This document shows, piece after piece, positions 11,438 through 21,499 of a DNA stretch of 64,000 nt. Both the position numbers and the translations under genes were made by a program. Source of the stretch: Zoroaster sp. YZ-2022 (lineage: Eukaryota > Echinodermata > Asteroidea > Forcipulatida > Zoroasteridae); NCBI GenBank assembly GCA_029582265.1, contig CM055837.1, positions 7,577,926 to 7,641,925 of the forward strand, read 5' to 3'. Every line of letters starts with the position of its first letter. The first letter of the stretch is position 1. The notes beneath the pieces are model-generated. The model made no database searches and had not been told where the DNA came from. It saw nothing but the letters and a program-made list of their open reading frames with translations.

Positions 11438-11764
11438 ATGGCGACCATCGGAGCATGGTGGTCTGCCTTTATATCCTTGTTTCTGATTGTGATATCTGCA
11501 CCTATTAAGGGAAATGCACTAAAATCATGCAATAATGTGTGGTGTGCAATGATTGATGTTGCCTTGGTGGGTTTTAACAGCACCTCAACACACACTAAGA
11601 CACAGAAATTATGTCATCTGGTTTGCGAAGCCTCGGTGTCATGTCACTCAGCGAACTACGAGGTATCGTCAGGACAGTGTGAACTCGTCAACGCTTCAGA
11701 CTACCATGGCTCCCATCATTTGGTTCAGAGACAAGGTTGGGTCTACTCCTACACCGGCGAACAG
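11438..11764 (+). CDS. Copy B exon 1: signal peptide plus PAN/Apple domain
   Basis: 327 nt, 109 codons. ATG in 'aataacaATGGCG'. Residues 1-27 form a signal peptide (hydrophobic SAFISLFLIVISAP), followed by a PAN/Apple-type region with cysteines at about 31, 36, 59, 63, 69 and 81 and the ending GWVYSYTGEQ. N-glycosylation sequons are NST (about 47) and NAS (about 85; the latter is absent in C and D). The donor reads CAG|gtaggc, against gtaagt in C and D, and similarity to the other copies ends exactly there. No exons 2-7 are found before the N gap at 26722, so this may be an orphan first exon. Confidence 0.75.
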
Positions 11765-11917
11765 GTAGGCGCCTTGCTTACTCGATTCCTTACTCGACCC
11801 CCCAAAAAGAAAAAAACAAAAACAAAACAACAACAAAAATGCCGACTTAAATATCTGTGGGGTGGGACTTTTTGTTGTTGTTATTGTTTGTTTCTTCTTT
11901 TGCTTTTATGAAACGTG

Positions 11918-12106
11918 CAGTGGTGGATTTAGGGGTGCGCAACGGGCGCACGCCCCCTTCCCCTTATTTTTGCCGAGTCAAAAAGAAGTGAAATAATATC
12001 CCCTTCCCTTGTATAGGGCCTCGCGCTACGCACTCGCATTTTTCAACTTTGAAATTAGCCCTCAAAGTTTGTGCCCCCCTTTCTTAAAATCCTGGATCCG
12101 CCCCTG
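11918..12106. mobile_element. Short hAT-like element with CAGTGGTGGATTTAGG / CCTGGATCCGCCCCTG ends
   Basis: Inverted ends CAGTGGTGGATTTAGG and CCTGGATCCGCCCCTG enclose about 190 bp of C-rich sequence ('gcgcacgcccccttcccc', 'gtgcccccctttc'). Flanks share 'acgtg' on both sides, shorter than the 8 bp expected, so the duplication may have decayed. It lies 150 bp past the splice donor of copy B exon 1. Confidence 0.55.
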
Positions 12107-12400
12107 ACGTGTATACGCGGTTATTGGAACCAGGCCAATTTTCCCATACACAAAGTATGGTAGTATAAGACAGGCCTCATAAATCGGGCAAACGTTCATA
12201 CCCCTATGTGAAAAAGTCGTTTAAATTAAAACACAACATGACAACATTCCAATTGATCGACCCAGCAATTTTGGCTGCAAATGGACATTGTTCCATAGCA
12301 AGTAAAAAGAAAACTAACAATACCGACCCGCGAGTCTGACGCGACGCGCGCGGGAACCAGAAACCGGAGACTTGTTTTGCCTAGTACTAGATGTGTGTAG
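12107..12400. mobile_element. MITE family 'AGTCTC..GGTTTC', fragment
   Basis: Contains 'cctcataaatcgggcaaacg', 'gtgaaaaagtcgttta', 'cgcgcgggaaccagaaaccg' and 'gagacttgttttgccta', the body and right end of the element fully delimited at 44335-44699. Related copies: about 21840-21970, 23690-23990, 33515-33840 and 58115-58470. Confidence 0.6.
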
Positions 12401-12844
12401 TTAGAAAATACAAAGCAGCAGTGTTGTCGGTACGGAGGGACGATAATTTTTATTATATTATGGGGCATGTCCACCCACCCCTCCCTCTTCATGGATCGCT
12501 GCCAATGTCCGAGGGGCACCTTGCAAAAAAGTCATAAATCTCAGATATTTCTTTGTTTACAGTACCAGTACGTTAATACGCTCGTGAGTGTTAATATGTG
12601 TGTCCTTCTCCCTGTTTTTGCTATATTTAGCAATATTGTGCACATTTTCCCCTGAGCGACAAAACCATGGATACTGACTAATATTTGGTTCATAATAAAA
12701 TATTTCATTCAATTTCTGTGAGATGCGTAATTGTAAATGCCCCGTTATTGAGGCATTAATGCTTCGCTTTAATATAGTACAATTTAGAGCACCATGCGCT
12801 CAAACTAAAGGCCTTTATGAGAATTCTGTTCTGACGAAACCATA

Positions 12845-13380
12845 GCTACCAAACGATCATAGATACCAACCAATATTTTGTTCACCGTGAAATAATTTAA
12901 TTCAATATATGTCAGATACTTATAGGTTGATGAAATTCTTGCGTCTGCACTAGTATACGTGCTATACACACGTTGGTGTATGGCAAAATTAAATCATATG
13001 TTGGACGCGTTATTTAAAGGGACAATATCATGATCAGAGCAGACTTTCAACAGGGCATGGAATCGGTGTCCTAGTTTAAGATGAACACAATGACTGGCTC
13101 ATTTACGTAGCAGCAACGGTAATATGACTTTATTATGTGGGGTCTTATTTTCAGTCACTGAGTTAATCTAAAACTCCGATTCCATGCACTGTGAAGTGCT
13201 GCTGTGTTTGATTCTGTTGCGGGTGGCTCTATAATTTGGGTGGGTATTGTTGCTTGTTTGACAAATTGAAGAGCAGCAATTAAACGTTTCCCTCCACCAT
13301 GGGCGGATCCAGGGTAACGGAAAAGAGGGCCACACGCAACAGTATGGTATATATTCATGACGATCAAAAGGCCATTTTTT
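12845..13380. repeat. Block duplicated directly at about 20950-21440
   Basis: From 'accaaccaatattttgttca' through 'gtctgcactagtatacgtgc', 'caggttg..gggcaaaattaaatca' and a TTAA MITE to 'ccaccatgggcggatccagg'. The same order is at 20950-21440 with a few per cent difference. No gene. The MITE in this copy (from 13014) has lost its right terminus. Confidence 0.65.
13014..13190 (+). mobile_element. TTAA-flanked MITE, copy 2 (right end missing)
   Basis: Starts 'tttaaagggacaatatcatg' and continues 'caacagggcatggaatcggt', as in the 21101 copy, but runs into 'ccatgcactgtgaagtgctg' without the terminal 'tgacgatattgtccc'. Confidence 0.6.
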
Positions 13381-13449
13381 GCAATATGACAATGTCCAAC
13401 CTGTTCTGAAGAAACCTTGCCTGTCAAATAATATACGTGTACGTGCATC

Positions 13450-14640
13450 GTAAAATTGCAGTTAATTTCTGCTCGATATGATTAAATGCCACTGCTACTG
13501 TTTGAGTGTCCCCATAATAATTAGGGGTGTTTGTGTAGTTTCGTAAATTTAAAAGGGCAGCAGTTGAACGTTTTCCTAAATTTAGTATCCAGTTCAAGGT
13601 CGAAAATTTCCTAGATTCCAAAAGTTTACATATAATAATTAAATGACAAAACAAATGAAATATAACGACAACATGAGAGAAACTTAAATAATGTTTTTAT
13701 GATAATCATCATTCCTCATCAACAAAACCATCGCCATGGTAAAATGATTGTTTTCCAAAATGTTTATTTAAATAACGATCCATTTTAATAATTTGCTTTT
13801 TTAGATATTGTATCACAACACAATCATTAAATTATTACTTTTTTTAAACAGTTATTAGTTGCGTTTTCGGGACCACTCTCTATTTCAATTATTTTATTAT
13901 TATTTTTAGATTCACTGAAATATATATCGCCTGTGTTTGGCGACCCACAAAACGAATTTTTTAAGTTAATATCGTTGTAAAACGATTTTATTTATTTTTA
14001 TGAAATTTGGATACCGGAAGCTGTAAATAAAAGCAATATTTCAAAAGCGCTTGATTCTGATTGACAGCCGCGCTGACCAATCAGAAGACTGCCCACGCCC
14101 TTGGTCCGTTACATACAATAAATTGTGCGGTCACGTGCAACCACGTGGAGTCCCGCCTATTATTAATTTGAGTTTTTTAATTTACTGGTACTAATCCTTG
14201 AAGGTTTTTTTCCCCAGAAAAATAGCAATTCAACATGTAAATTGATTTTTTTCCTGGTCAAATTGGTCGAAACACGGGCGATACATCTTTAAACCAATTT
14301 AAACTAGGAACAAACTGTGAAAGATTTGTCTCACTCCAGGCGTACTATCAGTCAATTGTAGTCAAATTCAATCTTCAAAATTAAGGGAGTCTAATTGAAA
14401 ATGGGGCTCATAAATTCCTCATTAGAACACAAAATTATGAATGCATTTTCACTTATTGTATAGTGAAACAGTGGCTAAGCCTGAATGTCCAGATGACTAT
14501 GCCCCCACGTTGCCAGGGTCGAATCCAGGGTTTAGAAATAAGTGTGGCAAATGGCTAAGAAGGAGGGCAGGCACAGTGCCAAAAAAGGGGGCACAAACCT
14601 ATGTTAAATTGACAATCACGGCGATTTAAAAAGGGGGTAT
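13450..14640. other. AT-rich DNA, no gene identified
   Basis: Only short frames without domains. 14441-14640 contains low-complexity pieces typical of degenerate hAT-like repeats ('cagtggctaagcctg', 'ggcacagtgcc', 'aaaaagggggcac'). The phrase 'ccagaaaaatagcaattcaac' with 'aaacacgggcgatacatctt' at about 14213-14290 recurs at 26183-26255, marking another dispersed repeat. Confidence 0.4.
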
Positions 14641-14739
14641 ATGCCCAGCTTTGGCTCCCACAGGATCCATCATTGCCTCTTGCCATCAAAAAGGCAAACA
14701 CAAATGCAACTAGAGATTCGAGTTTGTCTTGACACAAAC

Positions 14740-15250
14740 TCTAGGTGTTCGGGAGATGTAAAGGTCAAATTGGGGTCACCTTTGTGTAAATATTTTTCGA
14801 CAATTAACAATCTATACAATGGTGCAAAAAATGTCAATTTACCTCTTGTGGTTGTTGAGATATGATTTTTTTAAATATTAAACTTTGGCTTCCGGTTTGG
14901 ACAGGAAGTAAGGTCAAATTGGGGTCACCTTTGTGTACATTTCTTTTGACAATTAACGATCTGCACAATGGTGCAAAGATTGTGAATTTACCTGTTGTGG
15001 AAGATTTTGTTTTAAATATTAAACTTTGACTTCCGGTTTGGACAAAAAGTAAGGTCAAATTGGGGTCGGTTTGGACAGGAAGTAATGGCAAATTGGGGTC
15101 ACCTTTTTGTAAATATCTTTTGACAATTAACGATCTGTACAATGGTACAACAATTGTAAATTTACCTCTTGTGGTTGTTGAGATATGATTTGTTTAAATA
15201 TTAAAATTTGACTTCCGGTTTGGACAGGAAGTAAGGTCAAATTGGGGTCA
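14740..15250. repeat. Degenerate tandem repeat, about 110-130 bp unit, 3-4 copies
   Basis: Repeated motifs are 'aggtcaaattggggtcacct', 'ttgacaattaacgatctg', 'aatttacctcttgtggttg' and 'gacttccggtttggacagg', seen from about 14760, 14905, 15050 and 15205. Unit lengths vary and one unit is truncated. The 'tgacttccggtttggacagg' motif also occurs dispersed at 15560 and about 22420-23060. Confidence 0.75.
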
Positions 15251-15711
15251 CTCACAACTCGTGTTTCATCTACTTGTTAAGTTTTAAGTACACTGTACAT
15301 GCCAAGTTTCAAGTTCATGTGAAGTTTGCAAGTATGTGTTTGTTACCGGAAAGTCGCGGGGAGAAGAAGAAGAAGAAGTAAAACTAGAGCTTAAGTGTTT
15401 GTTAGAACAAACACACGGTGTTCGAGTCAACTTCCGGTTAAATCAAATTATCATCGATGATGTCAATATCATATTGTGCAAGGGTTTATCATCTTTTATA
15501 ATAACAATATCAATTTCATATTCAAAATACATATAAATTTTGCGTTAGAATGTGTTGAATTTGAACTTCCTGTTTGGACAGGAAGTAAAGGTCACATTAG
15601 GTGGTTTGAAGGTCATATATGACCTCCTCATGATTATGAAAAAATAACAAATTTGTCAACTTATACATTAAATTGAAGCTATGAGATATGACCTTTTAAA
15701 ATTTGTAAAAA

Positions 15712-15750
15712 TCGTTACTTCGTTACTTCGTTACTTCGTTACTTCGTTAC
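15712..15750 (+). repeat. Microsatellite (CGTTACTT)n
   Basis: About five near-perfect 8-bp units 'cgttactt' in a row, directly readable. Flanks are AT-rich, with no gene nearby. Confidence 0.9.
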
Positions 15751-16422
15751 CACTAATTGGACCATTGGCAAGCATTTATGGTAACTCATTTCACAAGAAT
15801 TACAAGCTATTAATGTAAGGAATTCAATTGTGTTTTTTGTTTTCTAATAGGTCATTTAGTTCTTGAGATATTGGCTGTTGAACTTGGAAATGTTGTGAGA
15901 TTTAAGCAGTAAATTAGAAATTAACAAGTGTGACTTGGAACACAATGTTTTTTATTTTAAATATTGACACTAGCCCAACACATGCTTTTCAAAAACCATG
16001 CTAGATGATAAATCAACATTAAAAATCACTCATATGAAAACAGTTTGCCAGGGTTGTAGTAGCCAGATCAACCTATTCAACGTTATTATGGGCATAAAGT
16101 CACAAAGTTGATTGAGGATAGAAGGGGACTACATGTATAGTAACTGGATTAAACTTGGCTGCAAATTCAAAGAGCAGGAAGTGTGGGTTAAATTGTTTGG
16201 GGGAGTTGGGGGTTACTGAAGACACTGAAGCATGGAAGACCATATAAATATTTCCCCTTTCCTTTAGCTAATTAACCTTCATTAGAAAACAAACTTATAA
16301 CTACTACATGATAAAGTTGGAAGAAAGCTTGCATCCGTGCTTTCCATCTTCCACTGCCCCCCGCAGAAGAGTTTTTGTCAAAAAGTAAATAATTCCCAAT
16401 TCAAACAAAATTAAATGTAATT
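15751..16422. other. No gene seen
   Basis: AT-rich DNA with no open frame of interest, no domain, no tRNA or splice-bounded exon recognised. Confidence 0.4.
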
Positions 16423-17790
16423 ATATCCACTGGATCAAATCTGATAATTGGTTGCCCTTTTCACTTTGTTTATGGAAAAACCTTTCAATTTTAGATTTAA
16501 ATGAAGCCAACATTGGTATTTATCTCTTGGTATTAAGTCTTGTACAAAAATAAATTTAATCTTTATTTATAATATACTTCACTTTCAGGTTAAGTTTATA
16601 ACAAAAATATAATGATAAATTGACAATGATAGTGACACTGTAATCAAGCATCTCCTTATTGTGACATGCTTATAAACTGTCTTTGTTTTCACCTATACCG
16701 CAAATAATTTATTTTTTTAAAATAAAATTTGAAAACAAATTATACATTGATTTTTAACTTTTCAAGGTTGTACACATGATTGGCAAAATGTCTGTAAAGA
16801 TCAGATGCAATTTTGTACATAAATTGTTAGACATTGAAATAATCAAAGAGTTGTATGGGTGCTTGTAAATTGCTAATAAAGCAATGAAATACATATTTAT
16901 TTTAACTGTCTGTTGGGTTTCATGACTTGACTTTTGTGGTTACACACATCCCTCCCCCACAATCAATTGAAACCACTTTGTTGACCTGTTTAACCTACAT
17001 GTTCTTGTAACCAATCTAGAAATGAGTGTACATGGTCTTCCACATGTAACAAGTGAAATGACTTCAGTGTAAATGAACCCAACCATGATCCTTTGTTGAC
17101 AAGAAAACAGAATATATATCCACTGGATCAAATCTGATAATTGGTTGCCATTTTCACTTTGTTTATGGAAAAACCTTTCAATTTTAGATTTAAATGAAGC
17201 CAACATTGGTATTTATCTCTTGGTATTAAGTCTTGTACAAAAATAAATTTAATCTTTATTTATAATATACTTCACTTTCAGGTTAAGTTTATAACAAAAA
17301 TATAATGATAAATTGACAATGATAGTGACACTGTAATCAAGCATCTCCTTATTGTGACATGCTTATAAACTGTCTTTGTTTTCACCTATACCGCAAATAA
17401 TTAAAAAATTATATATAACATTTGAAAACAAATTATACATTGATTTTTAACTTTTCAAGGTTGTACACATGATTGGCAAAATGTCTGTAAAGATCAGATG
17501 CCATTTTGTACATAAATTGTTAGACATTGAAATAATCAAAGAGTTGTATGGATGCTTGTAAATTGCTAATAAAGCAATGAAATACATATTTATTTTAACT
17601 GTCTGTTGGGTTTCATAACTTGACTTTTGTGGTTACACACTTCCCTCCCCCACAATTGAAACCACTTTGTTGACCTGTTTAACCTAATTGTAAACAATCT
17701 AGAAATGAGTGTACATGGTCTTACAGTAACAAGTGAAATGACTTCAGTGTAAATGAACCCAACCATGATCCTTTGTTAAGAAAACGGAAT
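16423..17790. repeat. Tandem direct duplication of a 690-bp segment
   Basis: Copy 1 (16423-17115) and copy 2 (17116-about 17790) both begin 'atatccactggatcaaatct' and end near 'aaccatgatcctttgtt'. The offset is 693 bp. Differences are few (for example ccctttt/ccatttt near the start, a small change in the 'ttaattatttttttaaaat' tract, loss of 'caat' in copy 2). The segment is AT-rich; the 88-aa minus-strand frame at 16940-17206 spans the junction and is not conserved in copy 2, so I do not call it a gene. Confidence 0.9.
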
Positions 17791-19500
17791 CAACCTGCAT
17801 TTATAATAAATGTACGCTCTGTATGTACGATTTAGTGACAGTTCAGAATGGGTGACATTCAGGGGTTGTCATTGGAATCGGTAATTTTAGAATAAAATGT
17901 CTGCCCCCTCCCCCAAGTTCTTGGTGATGGCATGTACTGCCACTGGTGATGAACCAACACATTTGGTTTTTTTCTGAAATTCTTTGGTCTATCATTGCAG
18001 CACTATAGAATCCAAGAACTAGGGAAGGGGAGGGGCAAACAAGCAATAAAAGTATAAGGGGGCCCAAATTACCAATTCCATTGACTGACGACTGGTGCTT
18101 CATTATGTCGAAAATCACACCCAGCATCAATTCTGCATAGCTGAAGTTGCAAGATGTTTCTGTCCTTTCTAAAAAAGATTTAAGATTGAAAATAGGGTAA
18201 GGGGCTTAGATTTAAATAAATGTTGTTTAACTGACATGGATTGGAAAGGTGGTTATAAGATACACCCCTTCTCTTGGACTGAAATGCCAGTACTGCTATA
18301 GCAAAAAATAATAACAAATTATACTAAACCTTAATTTTTTGTAATAAACAACCATTAAAACTAAATAAAATGTTCATCATTGGTATGAAGACCCCTTCTC
18401 AAACGATCTGTTAACATAAGACATTAAACCATACCAAGATTGTTGATGACTTGAACAGTTACGATACTGCATTTGGATGTGATGTCAACGCCGTGTTGGG
18501 GTACTGTTGGCTGGAACTCAGTCTGAGCCATGATACATCGGAGTCAACATGCTGTAAAAAATAATAGTTAAGTTTTATGGAAGTACATGGAATAAAGTAT
18601 TTGAAATTTCTGAGAGGTTCTAATTTATGTGAATGAGGAAAATAATATGTCACAGTGAACATGCTGTAAAAAATAATAGGAAGGTTTTATAAGTACATGG
18701 ACCAAGAATAAAGTATTTGAAAATTCAGAGAAGTTCTAATTTATGGGAATGGGGAAATAGTGTATAATTTTAGAGTAGCTGGACCATTGAAATTGAAAAG
18801 GGCATTGGTTTGTTTTCAAAATTGCACACAATTATTCTTGACAATGTGTAATAAATTAAAGAAATGTTCTCGCACGAAACTCTCATCAAAAGAGAAAGGT
18901 ATTTAAGGAAATTGCAGAGTCTCACATACTCATATAATTTCATGTGATTGTGATGTGAGTGATGTCTGAGAGAGGCCTCGGGGAGCAGGACCTACAAGTA
19001 CATGTATTGTGTCATGAATATTGTGCATTTTTCCTGTGAAATAATTGTCTATGCAAGTTTATTTGTATCTGAGAAGGGTACAAAATTAAGGAAAAGTGCA
19101 GTAAACAATCGCTAGGCTACTTATTTAATTTGTGCACAAACTGAAGATTTTTGGAGAAGACAAAAATTACAAAATATATGGCATAAAATTTCTACTGAAT
19201 AATTGCCATAACCTTAACAACTGAATTTTCCTATCCTTATTTATATTCTAAATACATTTTGGTGACATCTGTTCATTATTTTGTTAGTTGTTTACTGTCC
19301 AAAGTATGTTCACGTAGGCCTAACTAACGTTAGTCATGTTAGTTAAACAGGCACAATGCAACGACGAATGGACAGCTTAAAAAATGGTTTTTCTTGTATA
19401 AAAACACGAAGATAAATACAGGAAATCCTCTTAAAAAGTAACTTCAAGATACTTACTCTTTTTATGACCGTGTACTGTTGGCGATCCATTTTTACAGCCT
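17791..19500. other. AT-rich DNA, no gene identified
   Basis: Contains a local near-duplicate: 'acatgctgtaaaaaataata' with following text occurs at about 18549 and again at about 18660, a repeat of about 110 bp. The minus-strand frame 17843-18130 has no recognisable domain. Nothing else supportable. Confidence 0.4.
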
Positions 19501-19518
19501 AAACAATGACGTCTGGGC

Positions 19519-19660
19519 CATGGCACCACACACGCAAACAGCGTCGATATCGATTGTACATGTAGCTCATTGTAACCAAATATCGTGTACCACGATATTT
19601 GGTTACAATGGAATCTACATGTACAATCGATATCGACGCTGTTTGCGTGTTGTGCCCATG
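19519..19660. repeat. Near-perfect palindrome (foldback) of about 140 bp
   Basis: The left arm (about 19531-19587: 'cacgcaaacagcgtcgatat'..'aaccaaatatcgtg') is mirrored by the right arm (about 19591-19649) around a 3-base centre 'tac'. Arms are about 57 bp with one small interruption. Such an inverted pair could extrude as a cruciform or be a MITE; no target duplication was established. Confidence 0.85.
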
Positions 19661-20700
19661 TTGAACTAACAGCGTATTGCGCCTTGCGGCGCTATACGAT
19701 CTTTGATTCTTTCATGCAACGTATATGAAACGTTTTAAATATTTTACTTTTTAGCGTAATTCGACACGTGATGACGTAATCATGACGTCACAGAAAACGG
19801 TTTCGTCTGCTTGATATGTTCTGTTTATGTGTTAAGTTTGAAGGCTGTATATGCTAAGCAAGGATGCCTTTGTTACCGGACAAGCGCCACTGAGAATAAG
19901 AAGTAAAAACAAAACCAGTACAAAAACAATAGTTGTTCGCGCTGCGCGCTCGAACACCTAAAAAAACGAACAAAAACAATAGGTGTTTCGGGTACATACC
20001 CGAACACCTAATAACCTACTGCCCACTGCATAAGTTTGTTTTAATTTGGCCCACGTGGAAAAATATTTCTGGCTATATGCGTATGTGATCGTGAACGACA
20101 TAATGTAATAAGCTGGAACTTTCACAGGTTGCTTGTTTATTAAATGTATATCAAAGAGAGTAAGCATACTCTTACATGCAGCAATTTTGCCAACATAACC
20201 ATTGTGTTCCATCCTTTGTAATAAAAGGGGAGACGCATGCCACTTTGGTCCGCCTACTGTTCGGCTCAAATTGGTTGCGACAGCGACGGATTCAAAAATT
20301 CACTCTTTTTTCATTGGAACATTGCTCTTTTTTACTTTGAAATGACACATTCTTAAAAAAATCTTGAAAAACATATTTTTAAGGAAAAATATCCCCGAAA
20401 TAAATATTGGTGGATGCCGCTTTAATTCAATTTTGGTTTTTGTGGGAACTTTCACAAAAACATTGACTGGATCATCACAGACCATTATTTTGTGTACAAT
20501 AAATTGATCTATAAGTCTTAAATCCGTTTTCATCTATTTACTCTGTATCTAATCCCTCTTATTTAAAGCCATGTTCCTTTGATAAAATGCATCCATACTT
20601 TATAAGAATCGAGATATTCATATTAAAACCAACCTGTGAAAGTTTTAGCTTATTCCACTGTGTTGTTAACGAGAAAAAGTAAGAATGCATTCAGACTGAT
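19661..20700. other. No gene; small hairpins around 19930-20010
   Basis: 'aggtgtttcgggtacatacc' with 'cgaacaccta' forms a hairpin at about 19980-20010, and 'gttcgcgctgcgcgctcgaac' at about 19934-19954 forms another. These resemble repeat termini ('gttaccggacaagcg', 'gttcg..cgaac') also seen at 15340-15440. No gene supported. Confidence 0.45.
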
Positions 20701-20719
20701 TCCAATGTGGAATTTCAGT

Positions 20720-20975
20720 CTTCAGGACAGAAATTAATTTAGGAAATTATTATTTCATTATTTTTACAAGGTGCAGAACTTTATTAAGGTTATTTTGATA
20801 ATTTCATCAGCTTTACCATAGCTACCAACCAATATTTTGTTCACCGTCTTCAAGACAGAAATTAATTTAGGAAATTATTATTTCATTATTTTTACAAGGT
20901 GCAGTACTTTATTAAGGTTATTTTGATAATTTCATCAGCTTTACCATAGCTACCAACCAATATTTTGTTCACCGT
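20720..20975. repeat. Tandem duplication, 128-bp unit
   Basis: Unit 1 (20720-20847) and unit 2 (20848-20975) both run from 'cttca(g/a)gacagaaattaat' to 'ccaatattttgttcaccgt', differing at only two or three positions. The single-copy equivalent downstream of 'accgt' matches 12890 onwards. Confidence 0.9.
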
Positions 20976-21100
20976 GAAATAATTTAATTCAATATATGTC
21001 AGATACTTACAGGTTGATGAAATTCTTGCGTCTGCACTAGTATACGTGCTATACACACGTTGGTGTAGGGCAAAATTAAATCATATGTTGGATACGTTAT

Positions 21101-21304
21101 TTAAAGGGACGATATCATCATTGTCAGAGCAGACTTTAAACAGGGCATGGAATCGGTGTCCTAGTTTAAGATGAACACAATGACTGGCTCATTTATGCAG
21201 CAGCAACGGTAATATGACTTTATTATGTGGGGTCTTATTTTCAGTCACTGAGTTAAAACTAGCACTCCGATTCCATGCACTGTTGATCGTTACGATATTG
21301 TCCA
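21101..21304 (+). mobile_element. TTAA-flanked MITE, copy 3
   Basis: From 'ttaaagggacgatatcatca' to 'gttgatcgttacgatattgtcc'. The interior shares 'cagggcatggaatcggtgtc' and 'cctagtttaagatgaacac' with the 13014 copy. Inverted termini are visible but mutated. Confidence 0.65.
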
Positions 21305-21499
21305 GTGCTGCTGCATTTGATTCTGTTGCGGGTGGCTCTATAATTAGGGTGAGTATTGTTGCTTGTTTGACAAATTGAAGCGCAGCAATTAAACGTTTAC
21401 CTCCACCATGGGCGGATCCAGGGTAACTGAAAAGAGGGCCACGCATAACAATGGTCACATAATTATTGCCAAACAATGAGGCACTCATTAAACGTGCAG

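Noticed and set aside
17843..18130. 95-aa minus-strand gene
   Set aside because: No domain, no splice-bounded exons, and low-complexity Gly/Pro segments. Insufficient support.
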